Part shown: piece by piece, positions 1-8,768 of the stretch
How the letters are laid out: the number at the start of each line of letters is the position of its first letter
Numbering within the stretch: the first letter of the stretch is position 1
Source of the DNA: Akkermansiaceae bacterium UBA4589
Lineage (GTDB): Bacteria; Verrucomicrobiota; Verrucomicrobiia; Verrucomicrobiales; Akkermansiaceae
Reading direction: 5' to 3'
Length of the DNA: 21,089 bases
Assembly: GCA_002387565.1 (NCBI GenBank)
Contig: DGJT01000060.1
Span: 1 to 21,089, forward strand
Made by a program: the position numbers and the translations under genes
Notes under the pieces: model-generated
What the model saw: only the letters and a program-made list of their open reading frames with translations
Databases searched by the model: none
Told to the model about the DNA's origin: nothing

Positions 1-684
1 TAAATTATAGGGAGCTTGGGTGTAGTGTTTCCAATATTTCTCATCACAAACCATGGGGCTATGTGGAGCATTAGTACTGATATAAGTAAAGAATGGTTTA
101 CCCAATTCTAATTGAGCTTTCATGAAACTTTTGGCTTCATTGAAAAAAATGTCGGTACAGTAACCTTCGTACTTACGAGGGACCCCATTATGAAAATACG
201 TATCATCAAAATAGGAGTTATTCCAATAATCAGGAGTCTGACCTACGCCTCCTCCTCCATGACGAACTACCTCATCAAAACCTCTATCTTCTGGACGGTA
301 AGGATAATTATCACCCAAATGCCATTTACCAAAATGCCCTGAAGCATATCCGTTTTCACCAAACACTTCAGCTAACGTTTTTTCGCCTTGAAATAACATT
401 GAGCGCCCCATAATAGTATGCCATGGTCCAGCACGATTTGTCCAATGCCCACTCATTAAGGCTCCTCTAGTCGGTGCACAGGTTGAACTCACATGAAAGT
501 CTGTGAACCTTAAGCTCTCTGAATGCAGTTTATCAAGGGAAGGTGTTTTGATAATTTCATTACCATGGCAAGCTAGATCTCCATATCCCTGATCATCCGT
601 AATGACTAAAATCACATTAGGGTGAGTAGCCATAGCTAAAGATAAAAATGACAAACAACAGATGAGTATAAAGTGATTTTTCAT
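1..684 (-). CDS. Secreted arylsulfatase-type sulfatase, N-terminal 228 residues (cut by window edge)
   Basis: Type I sulfatase that hydrolyses sulfate esters, probably on sulfated polysaccharides, in the periplasm. The reading frame is open from the ATG at 684 to the window edge, so the C-terminal part is missing. Residues 1-19 form a signal peptide (MKNHFILICC start, AMA cleavage site). The metal-binding Asp pair is in VITDDQGYGD (27-36). The sulfatase signature CAPTRGALMSG (69-79) fits CxPxRx4(S/T)G, so Cys69 should be converted to formylglycine. FGKWHLG (118-124) and the NAPHSP segment (205-210) are also family-typical. It lies 47 bp downstream of dsbD on the same strand with no terminator seen between, so co-transcription is possible. 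No Shine-Dalgarno is visible. No formylglycine-generating enzyme is in the window. Family is clear; the substrate is unknown. Confidence 0.93.
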   Translation of the reverse strand, partial: MKNHFILICCLSFLSLAMATHPNVILVITDDQGYGDLACHGNEIIKTPSLDKLHSESLRFTDFHVSSTCAPTRGALMSGHWTNRAGPWHTIMGRSMLFQGEKTLAEVFGENGYASGHFGKWHLGDNYPYRPEDRGFDEVVRHGGGGVGQTPDYWNNSYFDDTYFHNGVPRKYEGYCTDIFFNEAKSFMKAQLELGKPFFTYISTNAPHSPMVCDEKYWKHYTQAPYNL

Positions 685-731
685 GATGCAAATATAAGAA
701 TATTAATTCAATTTAAAAGATTTTTATATGT

Positions 732-2948
732 TTATTTTGATTTTTTTAATGCCTCCAATGCATTGGCAGGAGAAATAAGCCCTTCCATGAGTATAGCAGG
801 CTTTGATGAATCCAGTGGGTATACCAAATTGACAGGGATACTCTTGCGTCCACCGATACGGTATAAGTCTTGGCTTGTTGCCTCATCACCTGCAGTCATA
901 TCGACTTTGATTAGTCTTACATCATTTTGCTTAATCCATTGAATAACAGATTCATCGTTAAAGATACGTTGTTTATTAAATTGGCAAGTCGCACACCAAG
1001 TAGCCGTATAATCCACCCATATAATTTGAGGTTTCTCTTGCTGTATTTGTTCTATTTTACCCGGGTACCAAGGCTCCCACTGTAGCTCACCTTGGCTGAC
1101 TGGCTGAGGCGTCTCTACTACTTTTAATGCTGGTTCTTGCAAGCTCGCCCAATAACTAAGACCTAGCGTTATACTTGCTAAAATAACTATAACTAAAGCA
1201 CTTTGAGGCATTTTAAATTTACCTATTTGAGACTTTCCATAGTACCATGCCAAAACGGATAGTGCTACTATCGCTATAACAAGATATATCAAGCCACTAT
1301 TACCTGTAAGCTTCCAGAAGGTCCAAGCAAAGAAAATCACCGCCCCCCACATACCTACACTGAGTATGTGCTTAAAGTGTAGCATCCATTTACCCGGTCT
1401 AGGCATAAAATTGAGATGCCCTGGGAAAATAGAAAACCATAGATAAGGAGCCGCAATACCTAAGGCAAACATACCAAACAAACCAAGCAAGGACAACATA
1501 GGCTGACCTAAGGCATACGCCATCAATGGCCCCAAGAATGGACCACTACAAGGTGTCGCCACCAAGGTCATAAGAACCCCAGAAAAGAAAGACCCTGCAT
1601 AACCAGACTTAGATTGCTGTTTAGCTCCTAAGCTAGTTAATTTGACCCCCATCTCAAATAGACCCATTAAATTCAGTCCTAATAAGGCAAATAAAATAAT
1701 CAAAACAGCGACAACGATAGGCTCAGATAATTGTTGCCCCCAACTAAAGTTACTTCCTAAAGAAGCCACAATAATAGCCAATACCCACATCGACAAAAGG
1801 ACTCCCAAGGTAAATGTCAACCCATGAGCACGAATCTTAGATTTAGACTCACCTGCCTGATCGACAAATCCCATAACCTTAAGGCTCAAAATAGGGAAAA
1901 CACAGGGCATAAGATTGAGAATCAAACCTGCCACAAAAATAAGTAGCCACGCTTGGATACCTCCTGTTACTTCATTAGATGAAGCCAGTAACGGTACAAA
2001 ATTAATCGGCTGTTGAGCATCGTAAGCTTGAGCAGCGATTGCTTTTATTTCATTAAAATTTACGGAGTCACTCTCTGCCGTATTGTTTTCCTCTTTGATT
2101 TCGTTAGCTGGTGCAGCAACTTCAGAAGATAATTGGTATTGCAATAGTACTCCTTCTTTCAACTCGTCACTCACCAAGATAGCTTCGAATTGAGACGGAG
2201 CTATAGCCCCCTCTTTGATCGGCGCTATAATTTGCCAGCCTTGTTCTGCCTGACTCACCTCAATCGCTTGCTGAGCATCTACCCAATTAGCCGCCTCATA
2301 CAACTCAACTGATGCTAAATTTTTAGCTATTTTCTGATTAGTTGCAATGACTAGTGTTGCCTGCTGATCTGCAACCTTGATTTCATCGAGCTTAATATCT
2401 GCTGGTTCGAGTGGTAACTTTTTGACAGCTTGTTGCTTGAGCGATTGAAAGCTCTCATCAACCACCACTTCACTAGGGTTGACGATACTGAGGTTTTTCT
2501 CAATGATAAATCCCTGACGGCTCATCGGTTCAAAAACGCAGCTCTGATCATCACAGACCTGCCAGCGAGCACCACCTTTGATTGCTAAATTCTCTGCTGA
2601 ATAATCGGCTGGAATATTAAGAGTATAGATAAATAACTGGCGGCCTTCATAACCATAATTCATCATCCCAAACTGCTCCCAACGCTTAGGGGTGGGCCAT
2701 TTCTGTGGCTCTACGGTCACCCCTTGAGGTAATTCCCATTTAACCGCTAGAGGTCTACCTACAGCTCCTGGGTTCACATAGTAACTATGAAAGGTAGGTT
2801 GATGCTCAATCTCTAAAATCAACTCATACTGAGTACCTGCAGCTACAGTGTCGCCCTGTGTGTGCCATTCATAACGACTTTGAGCTGTCACTACAGAATA
2901 AGCAGCCGTAATAATAGCCCAAAAAATAATAAAAAAGGTTTTCAACAT
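732..2948 (-). CDS. dsbD: Thiol:disulfide interchange protein DsbD
   Basis: Inner-membrane reductant conduit that carries electrons from cytoplasmic thioredoxin to periplasmic thiol partners. The 738 residues show the three-part DsbD plan. There is a signal peptide (1-about 23). The periplasmic N-terminal domain has a Cys pair at 132 and 137 (VCDDQSC). The membrane domain has about eight helices from 333 to 600, with redox cysteines in NLMPCVFP (Cys349) and VATPCSGP (Cys467). The C-terminal thioredoxin-like domain has WCATC (Cys652/Cys655) and a cis-Pro in KSIPVN (705). All six expected cysteines are present, so it should be active. The N-terminal pair has four residues between the cysteines; I recall five in E. 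coli. ATG start at 2948. A sulfatase follows 47 bp downstream, and an inverted repeat lies upstream (2969-3003). Confidence 0.95.
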   Translation of the reverse strand: MLKTFFIIFWAIITAAYSVVTAQSRYEWHTQGDTVAAGTQYELILEIEHQPTFHSYYVNPGAVGRPLAVKWELPQGVTVEPQKWPTPKRWEQFGMMNYGYEGRQLFIYTLNIPADYSAENLAIKGGARWQVCDDQSCVFEPMSRQGFIIEKNLSIVNPSEVVVDESFQSLKQQAVKKLPLEPADIKLDEIKVADQQATLVIATNQKIAKNLASVELYEAANWVDAQQAIEVSQAEQGWQIIAPIKEGAIAPSQFEAILVSDELKEGVLLQYQLSSEVAAPANEIKEENNTAESDSVNFNEIKAIAAQAYDAQQPINFVPLLASSNEVTGGIQAWLLIFVAGLILNLMPCVFPILSLKVMGFVDQAGESKSKIRAHGLTFTLGVLLSMWVLAIIVASLGSNFSWGQQLSEPIVVAVLIILFALLGLNLMGLFEMGVKLTSLGAKQQSKSGYAGSFFSGVLMTLVATPCSGPFLGPLMAYALGQPMLSLLGLFGMFALGIAAPYLWFSIFPGHLNFMPRPGKWMLHFKHILSVGMWGAVIFFAWTFWKLTGNSGLIYLVIAIVALSVLAWYYGKSQIGKFKMPQSALVIVILASITLGLSYWASLQEPALKVVETPQPVSQGELQWEPWYPGKIEQIQQEKPQIIWVDYTATWCATCQFNKQRIFNDESVIQWIKQNDVRLIKVDMTAGDEATSQDLYRIGGRKSIPVNLVYPLDSSKPAILMEGLISPANALEALKKSK

Positions 2949-2968
2949 ATGTAGATAACGAAACTAGT

Positions 2969-3003
2969 CTAGGTTATTAGCAAAAAAATATTTATAAACC
3001 TAG
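2969..3003 (-). promoter_or_regulatory. Inverted repeat and possible -10 upstream of dsbD
   Basis: Arms CTAGGTT (2969-2975) and AACCTAG (2997-3003) are perfect 7-bp complements 21 bp apart. A TATAAA on the minus strand (2991-2996) lies just inside one arm and could be a -10 element for dsbD. I see no good -35 at 17 bp. It could be an operator or chance in AT-rich DNA. Confidence 0.25.
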
Positions 3004-3020
3004 TTTAAAGATACTATTAA

Positions 3021-3062
3021 AAAGAAAAAAGCCCTCTAGTTGATTAGCTAGAGGGCTTTTTT
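3021..3062 (-). terminator. Intrinsic terminator of the pnt operon (bidirectional in form)
   Basis: A perfect 9-bp stem GCCCTCTAG (3031-3039) / CTAGAGGGC (3048-3056) with an 8-nt loop is flanked by an A-run (3025-3030) and a T-run (3057-3062). On the minus strand it starts about 20 bp after the pntB stop and ends in six U residues, a classic Rho-independent terminator. The flanking A and T runs would let it work in either direction, but only the minus strand carries a gene into it. Confidence 0.92.
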
Positions 3063-3081
3063 ATGATGTAAAGGATACTAA

Positions 3082-4443
3082 TTAACCTTTAAAAGCAGCA
3101 ATGAGTGCTGTCAATGTAGCTTTAGCATCACCGTAAATCATACGAGTGTTTTCTCTGAAAAAAAGTGAATTTTCAAGACCTGAGAAACCAGCTCCTTTAC
3201 CACGTTTTAAGACAAACACAGTTTTGGCTTCGTGAGTATTGATAATAGGCATACCATAAATAGGGCTTGTTTCATCATCAGCAGCTGATGGGTTAACCAC
3301 ATCATTAGCTCCAATCACAATCGCCACATCTACCATTTCCATAGTTGGGTTGACATCGTCCATTTCATGGAGTTGTTCATACGGCACATCGGCTTCTGCA
3401 AGCAAGACGTTCATGTGGCCTGGCATTCTACCTGCTACAGGATGAATACAGTACCTAACTTCGGTACCATTGGCTTCCAAAATTTCTCCTAACTCTTTAG
3501 CGGCATGCTGAGCTTGTGCTACTGCCATGCCATAACCTGGAACAACCACCACCTGCTGAGCTGCTTCTAAAACATAATAAGCGTCTTCAGGTGTGATACC
3601 TTTCATTTCACCTTCTACAATAGCTCCTGTTTTACTTGAAGCTACGCTAAATCCACCGAATAATACATTGGATAACGTACGGTTCATTGCCTTACACATA
3701 ATTACGGTAAGGATAAGTCCGCTCGTTCCAACTAAACAACCTGCCACAATAAGCACGTTATTCACAATCACAAAACCAGCAGCACAAGCGGCAAGACCTG
3801 AGCAACTATTAAGCAAGGAAATCACAACTGGCATGTCTCCACCACCAATAGGGATAACAGCCAAGAAACCTAAAATAAGCGCTAGACCAAGAGTGATATA
3901 AAAAGCGATTCCAATACCCATTGTCATCCAAATAACACCACTTGCAATAATAGCCAATGCGATAAATATATTGAGCCACTTCATCCCAGGAAAAGCTATA
4001 GAACGGCCTGGCATTTTACCTGAAAGCTTTAAATAGGCTACTTTTGAACCAATGAAGGTTACTGAGCCAATCCAGACAGTGAGCAAAATAGAGATGGAAG
4101 CAAGGCTAGTTAAATTACCTGTGCTTTTGACCTCTGCCCAACCTACAAGTAAACTGGCAAGACCTCCAAATCCGTTAAATAGAGCTACTAGCTCTGGCAT
4201 TTCGGTTAATGCGACACGCTTAGCAGCCACAACACCGATCACTGCACCTATAAAGATACCTACAGCTATCCAACCAAAGGAAATCACTTCCTGATTCCAC
4301 AAGGTGACTACTACAGCTAATAACATTGCCCATGCTGACAATAGGTTACCTTTTCTAGCTGTATCAGCATTACCCATCATTTTGATACCCAAAATGAACA
4401 TGACCGAAGCCACAACATACACTATCTCAATCCACTGATTCAT
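3082..4443 (-). CDS. pntB: NAD(P) transhydrogenase subunit beta
   Basis: Beta subunit of the proton-translocating transhydrogenase, which uses the proton gradient to drive hydride transfer from NADH to NADP+ and so supplies NADPH. It has 453 residues (E. coli PntB is about 460). The N-terminal 250 residues are a multi-helix membrane domain. The C-terminal NADP(H)-binding domain III has GYGMAVAQAQ (303-312), HPVAGRMPGHMN (334-345), GANDVVNPSA (378-387) and KRGKGAGFSG (413-422), all well conserved. ATG start at 4443. It is the last gene of the operon, 38 bp after pntAB, and is followed by the terminator at 3021-3062. No key motif appears lost. Confidence 0.97.
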   Translation of the reverse strand: MNQWIEIVYVVASVMFILGIKMMGNADTARKGNLLSAWAMLLAVVVTLWNQEVISFGWIAVGIFIGAVIGVVAAKRVALTEMPELVALFNGFGGLASLLVGWAEVKSTGNLTSLASISILLTVWIGSVTFIGSKVAYLKLSGKMPGRSIAFPGMKWLNIFIALAIIASGVIWMTMGIGIAFYITLGLALILGFLAVIPIGGGDMPVVISLLNSCSGLAACAAGFVIVNNVLIVAGCLVGTSGLILTVIMCKAMNRTLSNVLFGGFSVASSKTGAIVEGEMKGITPEDAYYVLEAAQQVVVVPGYGMAVAQAQHAAKELGEILEANGTEVRYCIHPVAGRMPGHMNVLLAEADVPYEQLHEMDDVNPTMEMVDVAIVIGANDVVNPSAADDETSPIYGMPIINTHEAKTVFVLKRGKGAGFSGLENSLFFRENTRMIYGDAKATLTALIAAFKG

Positions 4444-4481
4444 AATAAATGATATAATTAAAATTAAAAATGCTGACTCAC

Positions 4482-4769
4482 TTAGCTGTCCTTCTTTTTG
4501 AACATCCCCAACATTCTATCAGTGACTAAATAGCCGCCAACCACATTAATAGTGGCCAAAATAACAGCCGCAAGACCTAACCAAGTCGCATAAGATCCGC
4601 CCCAGCCCTCTATTGAGCCTGTAGCAAACAGAGCTCCAACAAGTGTAATCCCACTAATGGCATTAGAGCCTGACATGAGTGGCGTGTGTAATTGAGAAGG
4701 AACTTTAGCAATGAGTTCGAAACCCAAAAATGCAGCCAAAGTAAAAACAAGTAATAAATAAATAGACAT
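4482..4769 (-). CDS. pntAB: NAD(P) transhydrogenase alpha subunit, part 2 (membrane piece)
   Basis: A 95-residue protein that matches the membrane C-terminus of E. coli PntA made as a separate polypeptide. Three hydrophobic helices are visible (about 3-20, 35-52, 60-84), with the family motif PSQLHTPLMSGSNAISGI (24-41) between the first two. It completes the proton-translocating domain II together with PntB. It sits 26 bp after pntAA and 38 bp before pntB. The three-polypeptide arrangement is known from Rhodospirillum rubrum and many other bacteria, so the split is normal and not a frameshift. Confidence 0.95.
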   Translation of the reverse strand: MSIYLLLVFTLAAFLGFELIAKVPSQLHTPLMSGSNAISGITLVGALFATGSIEGWGGSYATWLGLAAVILATINVVGGYLVTDRMLGMFKKKDS

Positions 4770-4795
4770 AACTAATAAATAAAAAGAATGATGAA

Positions 4796-5935
4796 TTAAG
4801 CTTTAAACTGCTCGTGTACAATAGCACCACCAGTTGTTATAAGACAGCCCTTGAGGATATCATCCTGCTCTTCAGACTGTAATTGAATTTGTGTGTTTGC
4901 CAACCATGTGCTCGTTTCTTTGTCCCAAAAATGGTTGAAGAAATGCTCGATATTACTAGCAAACATAGAGCTTGCATCTCGAGAGACAAAGTTTTCAAAT
5001 TTATGGTAACCCAGTAAGGTCACACCATTTTCTGTCGTGACAACCTCATCAGCCACGACACCTTCGACATTACCGCCTCCTTCTGCTGCTAAATCAGCAA
5101 TGACTGAGCCAGCTTTCATTTGAGCCACCACTTCTTTTTTAATAAGAATAGGTGGTTTGCGGCCAAAGACTTTGGCTGTGGTAATCACAATATCTGAATC
5201 TATACAAACAGCGGCTTGAGCCTCTTGTTGCTTAGCAATTTGCTCTGGAGTGAGTTGCTTAGCGTAACCTTGGTCAGTAGATCCTGTTTCCCCTAAATCA
5301 ATACGTAGAGCTTTAGCTCCGAGTGACTCAGCTTGTTCCAAGGCTTCTTCACGCACATCAAAAGCAGTGACTCTAGCTCCGAGTCGTTTAGCTGTAGCAA
5401 TCGCTTGCAAACCAGCAACCCCAATACCTAAGACAAAAACTTTAGCTGGAGACAGCGTTCCTGCTGGGGTCATCATCATTGGTAAAATTCCTGAAAAATA
5501 ATCAGTGGCTTTTACTACTGACATATAACCAGCTAAATTAGCTTGTGAGCTAATCACATCCATTTTCTGAGCCAACGTCGTACGTGGCATCATCTCCAAA
5601 CTAACAGCATTTATCCCTTGTTGTGCCAAAGCTGCTAAGACATCTGCATTCGCCCAAGGGTTGAGGAGACTTACATGCCAGGCACCTTTTTTCATTAAGG
5701 ATACTTCATCCACACTTGGTGCTAAAACTCTGATCACTATATCAGCAATTTTGATGCCTTCCTCTCTAGACTGAATAGTTGCACCCACCTGAGTGTAGGC
5801 TGTATCAGGAAAACTACTCTGTTCTCCCAAGCCTGATTCTATAGCTACCTCGATACCTTTATCAATAAATTTCTTAGCGGATACAGGTGTGAGAGCGGCT
5901 CTTGATTCTTGTTCTTTAACTGCAAAAAGTTTCAT
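4796..5935 (-). CDS. pntAA: NAD(P) transhydrogenase alpha subunit, part 1 (NAD-binding)
   Basis: Soluble NAD(H)-binding domain I of the transhydrogenase, related to alanine dehydrogenase. I chose the ATG at 5935 (MKLFAVKEQE), giving 379 residues. The frame stays open to an upstream TTG at 5956, but the usual N-terminus begins at MKLF. The segment RTTLAQKMDVISSQANLAGY (118-137) is the conserved RQD-loop region, and the Rossmann glycine motif is GIGVAG (170-175), followed by the acidic DVREE that favours NAD over NADP. It is the first gene of the operon, with the other transhydrogenase parts downstream at short spacing. A likely promoter lies directly upstream (5955-5983), with its -35 inside a repeat. 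Confidence 0.96.
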   Translation of the reverse strand: MKLFAVKEQESRAALTPVSAKKFIDKGIEVAIESGLGEQSSFPDTAYTQVGATIQSREEGIKIADIVIRVLAPSVDEVSLMKKGAWHVSLLNPWANADVLAALAQQGINAVSLEMMPRTTLAQKMDVISSQANLAGYMSVVKATDYFSGILPMMMTPAGTLSPAKVFVLGIGVAGLQAIATAKRLGARVTAFDVREEALEQAESLGAKALRIDLGETGSTDQGYAKQLTPEQIAKQQEAQAAVCIDSDIVITTAKVFGRKPPILIKKEVVAQMKAGSVIADLAAEGGGNVEGVVADEVVTTENGVTLLGYHKFENFVSRDASSMFASNIEHFFNHFWDKETSTWLANTQIQLQSEEQDDILKGCLITTGGAIVHEQFKA

Positions 5936-5944
5936 ATTTACTAA

Positions 5945-6001
5945 ATGAGTCCGCAAACTAGTCTAAACAATCTGACTCGTCAAACTATTTCTAGATGAGT
6001 C
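5945..6001 (-). promoter_or_regulatory. Candidate pnt promoter with overlapping GACTC repeats
   Basis: On the minus strand TTGACG (5978-5983) and TAGTTT (5955-5960) are 17 bp apart. The -35 is 5/6 of consensus; the -10 is weak (3/6). The predicted start would be about 13 nt before the pntAA ATG. Three related half-sites surround it: ATGAGTC at 5945-5951, GACTCGTC at 5974-5981 and GATGAGTC at 5994-6001. The last two form a near-perfect inverted repeat (7 of 8) that overlaps the -35 from the upstream side, a plausible regulator site. Confidence 0.4.
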
Positions 6002-6057
6002 TACAATATTTACAGTGTAGTTTTATTTATAACCGCACTTATAAAGCTAGATGATAC

Positions 6058-7569
6058 TTATAATTTTGTTGAATTATTCAGTATTTTAAATTTGTGCTTC
6101 CAACTTACTTTTAATAAGTCAGCTAATTCTGGCACACTATAATCGTCAACTATGTCTTTTTCTGGAAACAAATCATGGCCAACTGTTTCTAGTAAAACCG
6201 CTTCAGTTTTTTGAAAATCAGCATAACTTTGATTTTTTTCTAAATTCGCGATTAGCAAATCTAGTTTTTCTTTGAGTAGTTCTTGTTTGTTAATTTTGCC
6301 ACCGACAAACTCGGCGTTTGCTTGTTTATAAAGCTTGTCTTGATTAGAGCTGTAATCGAGCACAATACCTAATGATTCTTCAGCATGCAAAGCACGAGCT
6401 AAACTAATATGCACTTGGGCGCTTACAGCTCTAGCCAAGACTTGCGCTTCATAAGATTCGACCAATTTTTTAAGCTCAACTGTTTTTAATTTCTTAGGAG
6501 CTTTAAGAATATTAAATAAATTCCAGCTAGTATTAATACCGCTCTGCATCCAACTTTGATTCACTAAAAATGCATTACTTGAGGCTGTATTACTGGCAGT
6601 TAATTTAAGGTTAGGCAGCATCTCAAGGAAAATTCCCTTTCTCTCCTGCTGAGTGATTCTCTCTTGATAAACTATGGCTCTCATTTCAGGCCTATACTGC
6701 AATGCATATAACGTCAAAGCATCTAAATCCATATTTTCCAACTTATAGATAGTCGGCAATCCATTTTCTGCTAATTGATAGCGAGTATTAGGACTAAGAT
6801 TCATTAGACTAGCTAACTTAATCTCTGCACCGATAAGCCTCTGTTGTAAGTTTTTAATCTGACGCGCCGTGAGTAATAGCTCTCGACGTAATTGATAAAG
6901 TTCTTTAGGGTTTTTTAATCCTTGTTCATTAATTTTTTTATACTGATCAAGTAATTTAGCGACTTCACGATCTACTTCTAAGAGTTGCGGCATCATGCGC
7001 TGCGCTAGCAAGGCTTCCCAATAAGTGGCTACAGCTTCTTTAATCAAATTATTAATCACTTTGCGCTCTTCCTCACGTGCAATTAATACCTGGTTCCCTA
7101 ATTGTTTGGCTCGAGCATAAGACAAGCCGAAATCTAAGATATCCCAACTTAAATCTAGCTCTCCTTGCCACACATTACGTTGCGCAGAAGTAGACGCAGC
7201 TAAACTAGTTGTGCCCGTAATCAATGATTGACTCACACTACCTGAGAAGTTTTCTCGACTATTAAAATCAACACTAGAATTTAAACTAGGCCAAAAAGCC
7301 ATCTGCGAGTCTTCAAATTGAGCAAAGGCATAAGTACGCCTCATTGATTGAGTTTTATAATCTAAATTATACTTAAGCACTCGAGCCAGCACCTCGTAAA
7401 AACCCAGCGGGGCTATCACAGGCTCTTTATCCTGCTGCTCCATTTGTTTTTGATACTTAAGCGCCTGTAACATGTATTCGCGCTCAGAAGCCACCTCTAA
7501 ATCTAGGCTACAGCCACAGAAACAGAGAGTCAAAATTAAAACAAATAGCTCTAGGCGATTTATAGACAT
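6058..7569 (-). CDS. TolC-like outer-membrane efflux protein (orphan)
   Basis: Outer membrane factor of the OEP/TolC family, the exit duct of tripartite pumps or type I secretion. The 503 residues show two internal OEP repeats with long amphipathic helices (about 150-250 and 365-460) and the strand motif SWDILDFGLS (141-150), echoed by SWNLFN (348-353). The N-terminus has a hydrophobic signal (8-19) ending FCGC at Cys20, which could be a non-ideal lipobox; many such factors are lipoproteins. No membrane-fusion or inner-membrane pump gene is adjacent, so it may serve a pump encoded elsewhere. ATG start at 7569. It is probably transcribed alone from the promoter at 7598-7625. No convincing terminator is visible before the pnt promoter. 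Confidence 0.88.
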   Translation of the reverse strand: MSINRLELFVLILTLCFCGCSLDLEVASEREYMLQALKYQKQMEQQDKEPVIAPLGFYEVLARVLKYNLDYKTQSMRRTYAFAQFEDSQMAFWPSLNSSVDFNSRENFSGSVSQSLITGTTSLAASTSAQRNVWQGELDLSWDILDFGLSYARAKQLGNQVLIAREEERKVINNLIKEAVATYWEALLAQRMMPQLLEVDREVAKLLDQYKKINEQGLKNPKELYQLRRELLLTARQIKNLQQRLIGAEIKLASLMNLSPNTRYQLAENGLPTIYKLENMDLDALTLYALQYRPEMRAIVYQERITQQERKGIFLEMLPNLKLTASNTASSNAFLVNQSWMQSGINTSWNLFNILKAPKKLKTVELKKLVESYEAQVLARAVSAQVHISLARALHAEESLGIVLDYSSNQDKLYKQANAEFVGGKINKQELLKEKLDLLIANLEKNQSYADFQKTEAVLLETVGHDLFPEKDIVDDYSVPELADLLKVSWKHKFKILNNSTKL

Positions 7570-7597
7570 TATAGACCGTTTATCTTTTAAGTAATAC

Positions 7598-7625
7598 TAA
7601 TAGTTAATATTTATTAACTATTATA
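7598..7625 (-). promoter_or_regulatory. 26-bp palindrome over the -10 of the efflux gene
   Basis: Arms TAATAGTTAAT (7598-7608) and ATTAACTATTA (7613-7623) are perfect 11-bp complements around a 4-nt centre. On the minus strand a consensus TATAAT (7620-7625) overlaps one arm and the predicted start lies within the palindrome, the usual place for a repressor operator. I see no good -35. The hairpin is not followed by a T-run in the direction of transcription, so it is not a terminator. Confidence 0.5.
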
Positions 7626-7661
7626 AAAAATTTTACAAGTTTTATATAGAGAATATGCCCT

Positions 7662-8768
7662 CTACTTTTTAATTAAATCTGCTAAATTTTCTCTGTTTCC
7701 CTGTTTCCAGTCTAAATCAGGTCGCTGTAGATAGCCTAAAGGAGAACGCCTATCCCAATAGGCATAGTTTAGTTTATCTCTATATTCCTTGTTGTATGGG
7801 TAGATAGCTAGACTTGATAATTGCGATGGGTTCAACTGGGTTTGCTCTAAGAAATCTAATTGATTTTCTACACTTACACCCCAAGGTTTCACCCACAACC
7901 AGCAATTCCCCATCAGTTGCTCAACAGCCATAGAATCATCAATAGCTACCGTCCACACAGGTTTTTCTGAATTTAACTCTGACTTCCATAGCTGAAAATC
8001 ACTACTCTCAAGCAAAGTTTTGAGCTCAAATGCCTCTCGAGCATACGCAATACGAGCCAACTCATCAGGGGTTACAGCATATTCGATATATTCAGCAAGT
8101 TGTTGTCCCTGCGTCACTTGCTCAAATTCCTTCGCCACTGCTTGAGCTAATAACCTCCTCATATCTACTGACCCATCCACGTAGACCACTTGCAAAGAAA
8201 GGCACCCTTGCTGGTTAAAAGCCACCACATCTTTGACTAAGTCTTGCGCTATTTGAGCTATATCGGCTAGAGCTTGACTTGCAGTCATATCCACATAAGC
8301 CATTCCCACCTTATGCCCATGCCCAATGAAAATTTGCGAATCTGTTAATTGAGATTGAATGTCCTGCATGGTCTCATCAGAGCCATAGGCTACGACTACA
8401 TCCGCTTGCTCTAACCATTGCGGTTGCCACTCTCTGCTCCAATTAAGGTTTTTTTTGAGCTGTTCTGGTAGATTGACCAAGCATGACTCCACCTCTTGGG
8501 CTCCTTGACTAGGTAGCTTAATATAATGTTGCCCCCCTACAATTAGCGCACGTAACACCGACTGCAAACCTGCATGATTAGTATTGCCACTAATCACATG
8601 CAATACCGAATCGTAATGTTGCCAATCGCCATTGCAGTTACCCAATTCCTGCTGAACCCATGCTTCTAATTTAGGTTGAGTCACCTCGCCTAAATACAAC
8701 TCATAGGCTGAGAAGTAGTCAGTAATCAGAGCCAGTTTTTCTAGATAATTAGACTTATAACTGTGCAT
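7662..8768 (-). CDS. LuxC-like acyl-CoA reductase
   Basis: Member of the LuxC acyl-CoA reductase branch of the aldehyde dehydrogenase superfamily, which reduces acyl-CoA or acyl-ACP to the aldehyde with NADPH. The 368 residues have SGNTNHAGLQSVLRALIVGG (60-79) at the nucleotide-binding position, ADVVVAYGSDE (122-132), HGHKVGMAYV (150-159), a candidate catalytic cysteine Cys189 in FNQQGCLSLQVVYV, and the family C-terminus RRSPLGYLQRPDLDW (340-354). It is divergent and shorter than bacterial LuxC (about 480). ATG at 8768 overlaps the ubiE end by 14 bp, implying translational coupling. No luxAB, luxD or luxE is present, so bioluminescence is not implied. The substrate is unknown. Confidence 0.75.
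   Translation of the reverse strand: MHSYKSNYLEKLALITDYFSAYELYLGEVTQPKLEAWVQQELGNCNGDWQHYDSVLHVISGNTNHAGLQSVLRALIVGGQHYIKLPSQGAQEVESCLVNLPEQLKKNLNWSREWQPQWLEQADVVVAYGSDETMQDIQSQLTDSQIFIGHGHKVGMAYVDMTASQALADIAQIAQDLVKDVVAFNQQGCLSLQVVYVDGSVDMRRLLAQAVAKEFEQVTQGQQLAEYIEYAVTPDELARIAYAREAFELKTLLESSDFQLWKSELNSEKPVWTVAIDDSMAVEQLMGNCWLWVKPWGVSVENQLDFLEQTQLNPSQLSSLAIYPYNKEYRDKLNYAYWDRRSPLGYLQRPDLDWKQGNRENLADLIKK

Noticed and set aside
112..942. Plus-strand open frames at 112-342 and 673-942
   Set aside because: They lie opposite the clearly real sulfatase and dsbD genes and show no family resemblance.
4482..5935. Frameshifted pntA gene
   Set aside because: Separate pntAA and pntAB polypeptides are a normal form; both have their own start and stop with a 26-bp spacer.
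6026..6045. TTTATAA/TTATAAA hairpin as terminator of the efflux gene
   Set aside because: All-AT arms and no T-run following on the minus strand.
7647..7664. TAGAG/CTCTA hairpin at the end of the LuxC-like gene as a terminator
   Set aside because: Only five base pairs with an eight-base loop and no immediate T-run.
7662..8768. Bioluminescence (lux) function for the LuxC-like protein
   Set aside because: No luciferase or other fatty acid reductase subunits are nearby, and LuxC-like proteins are widespread outside luminous bacteria.
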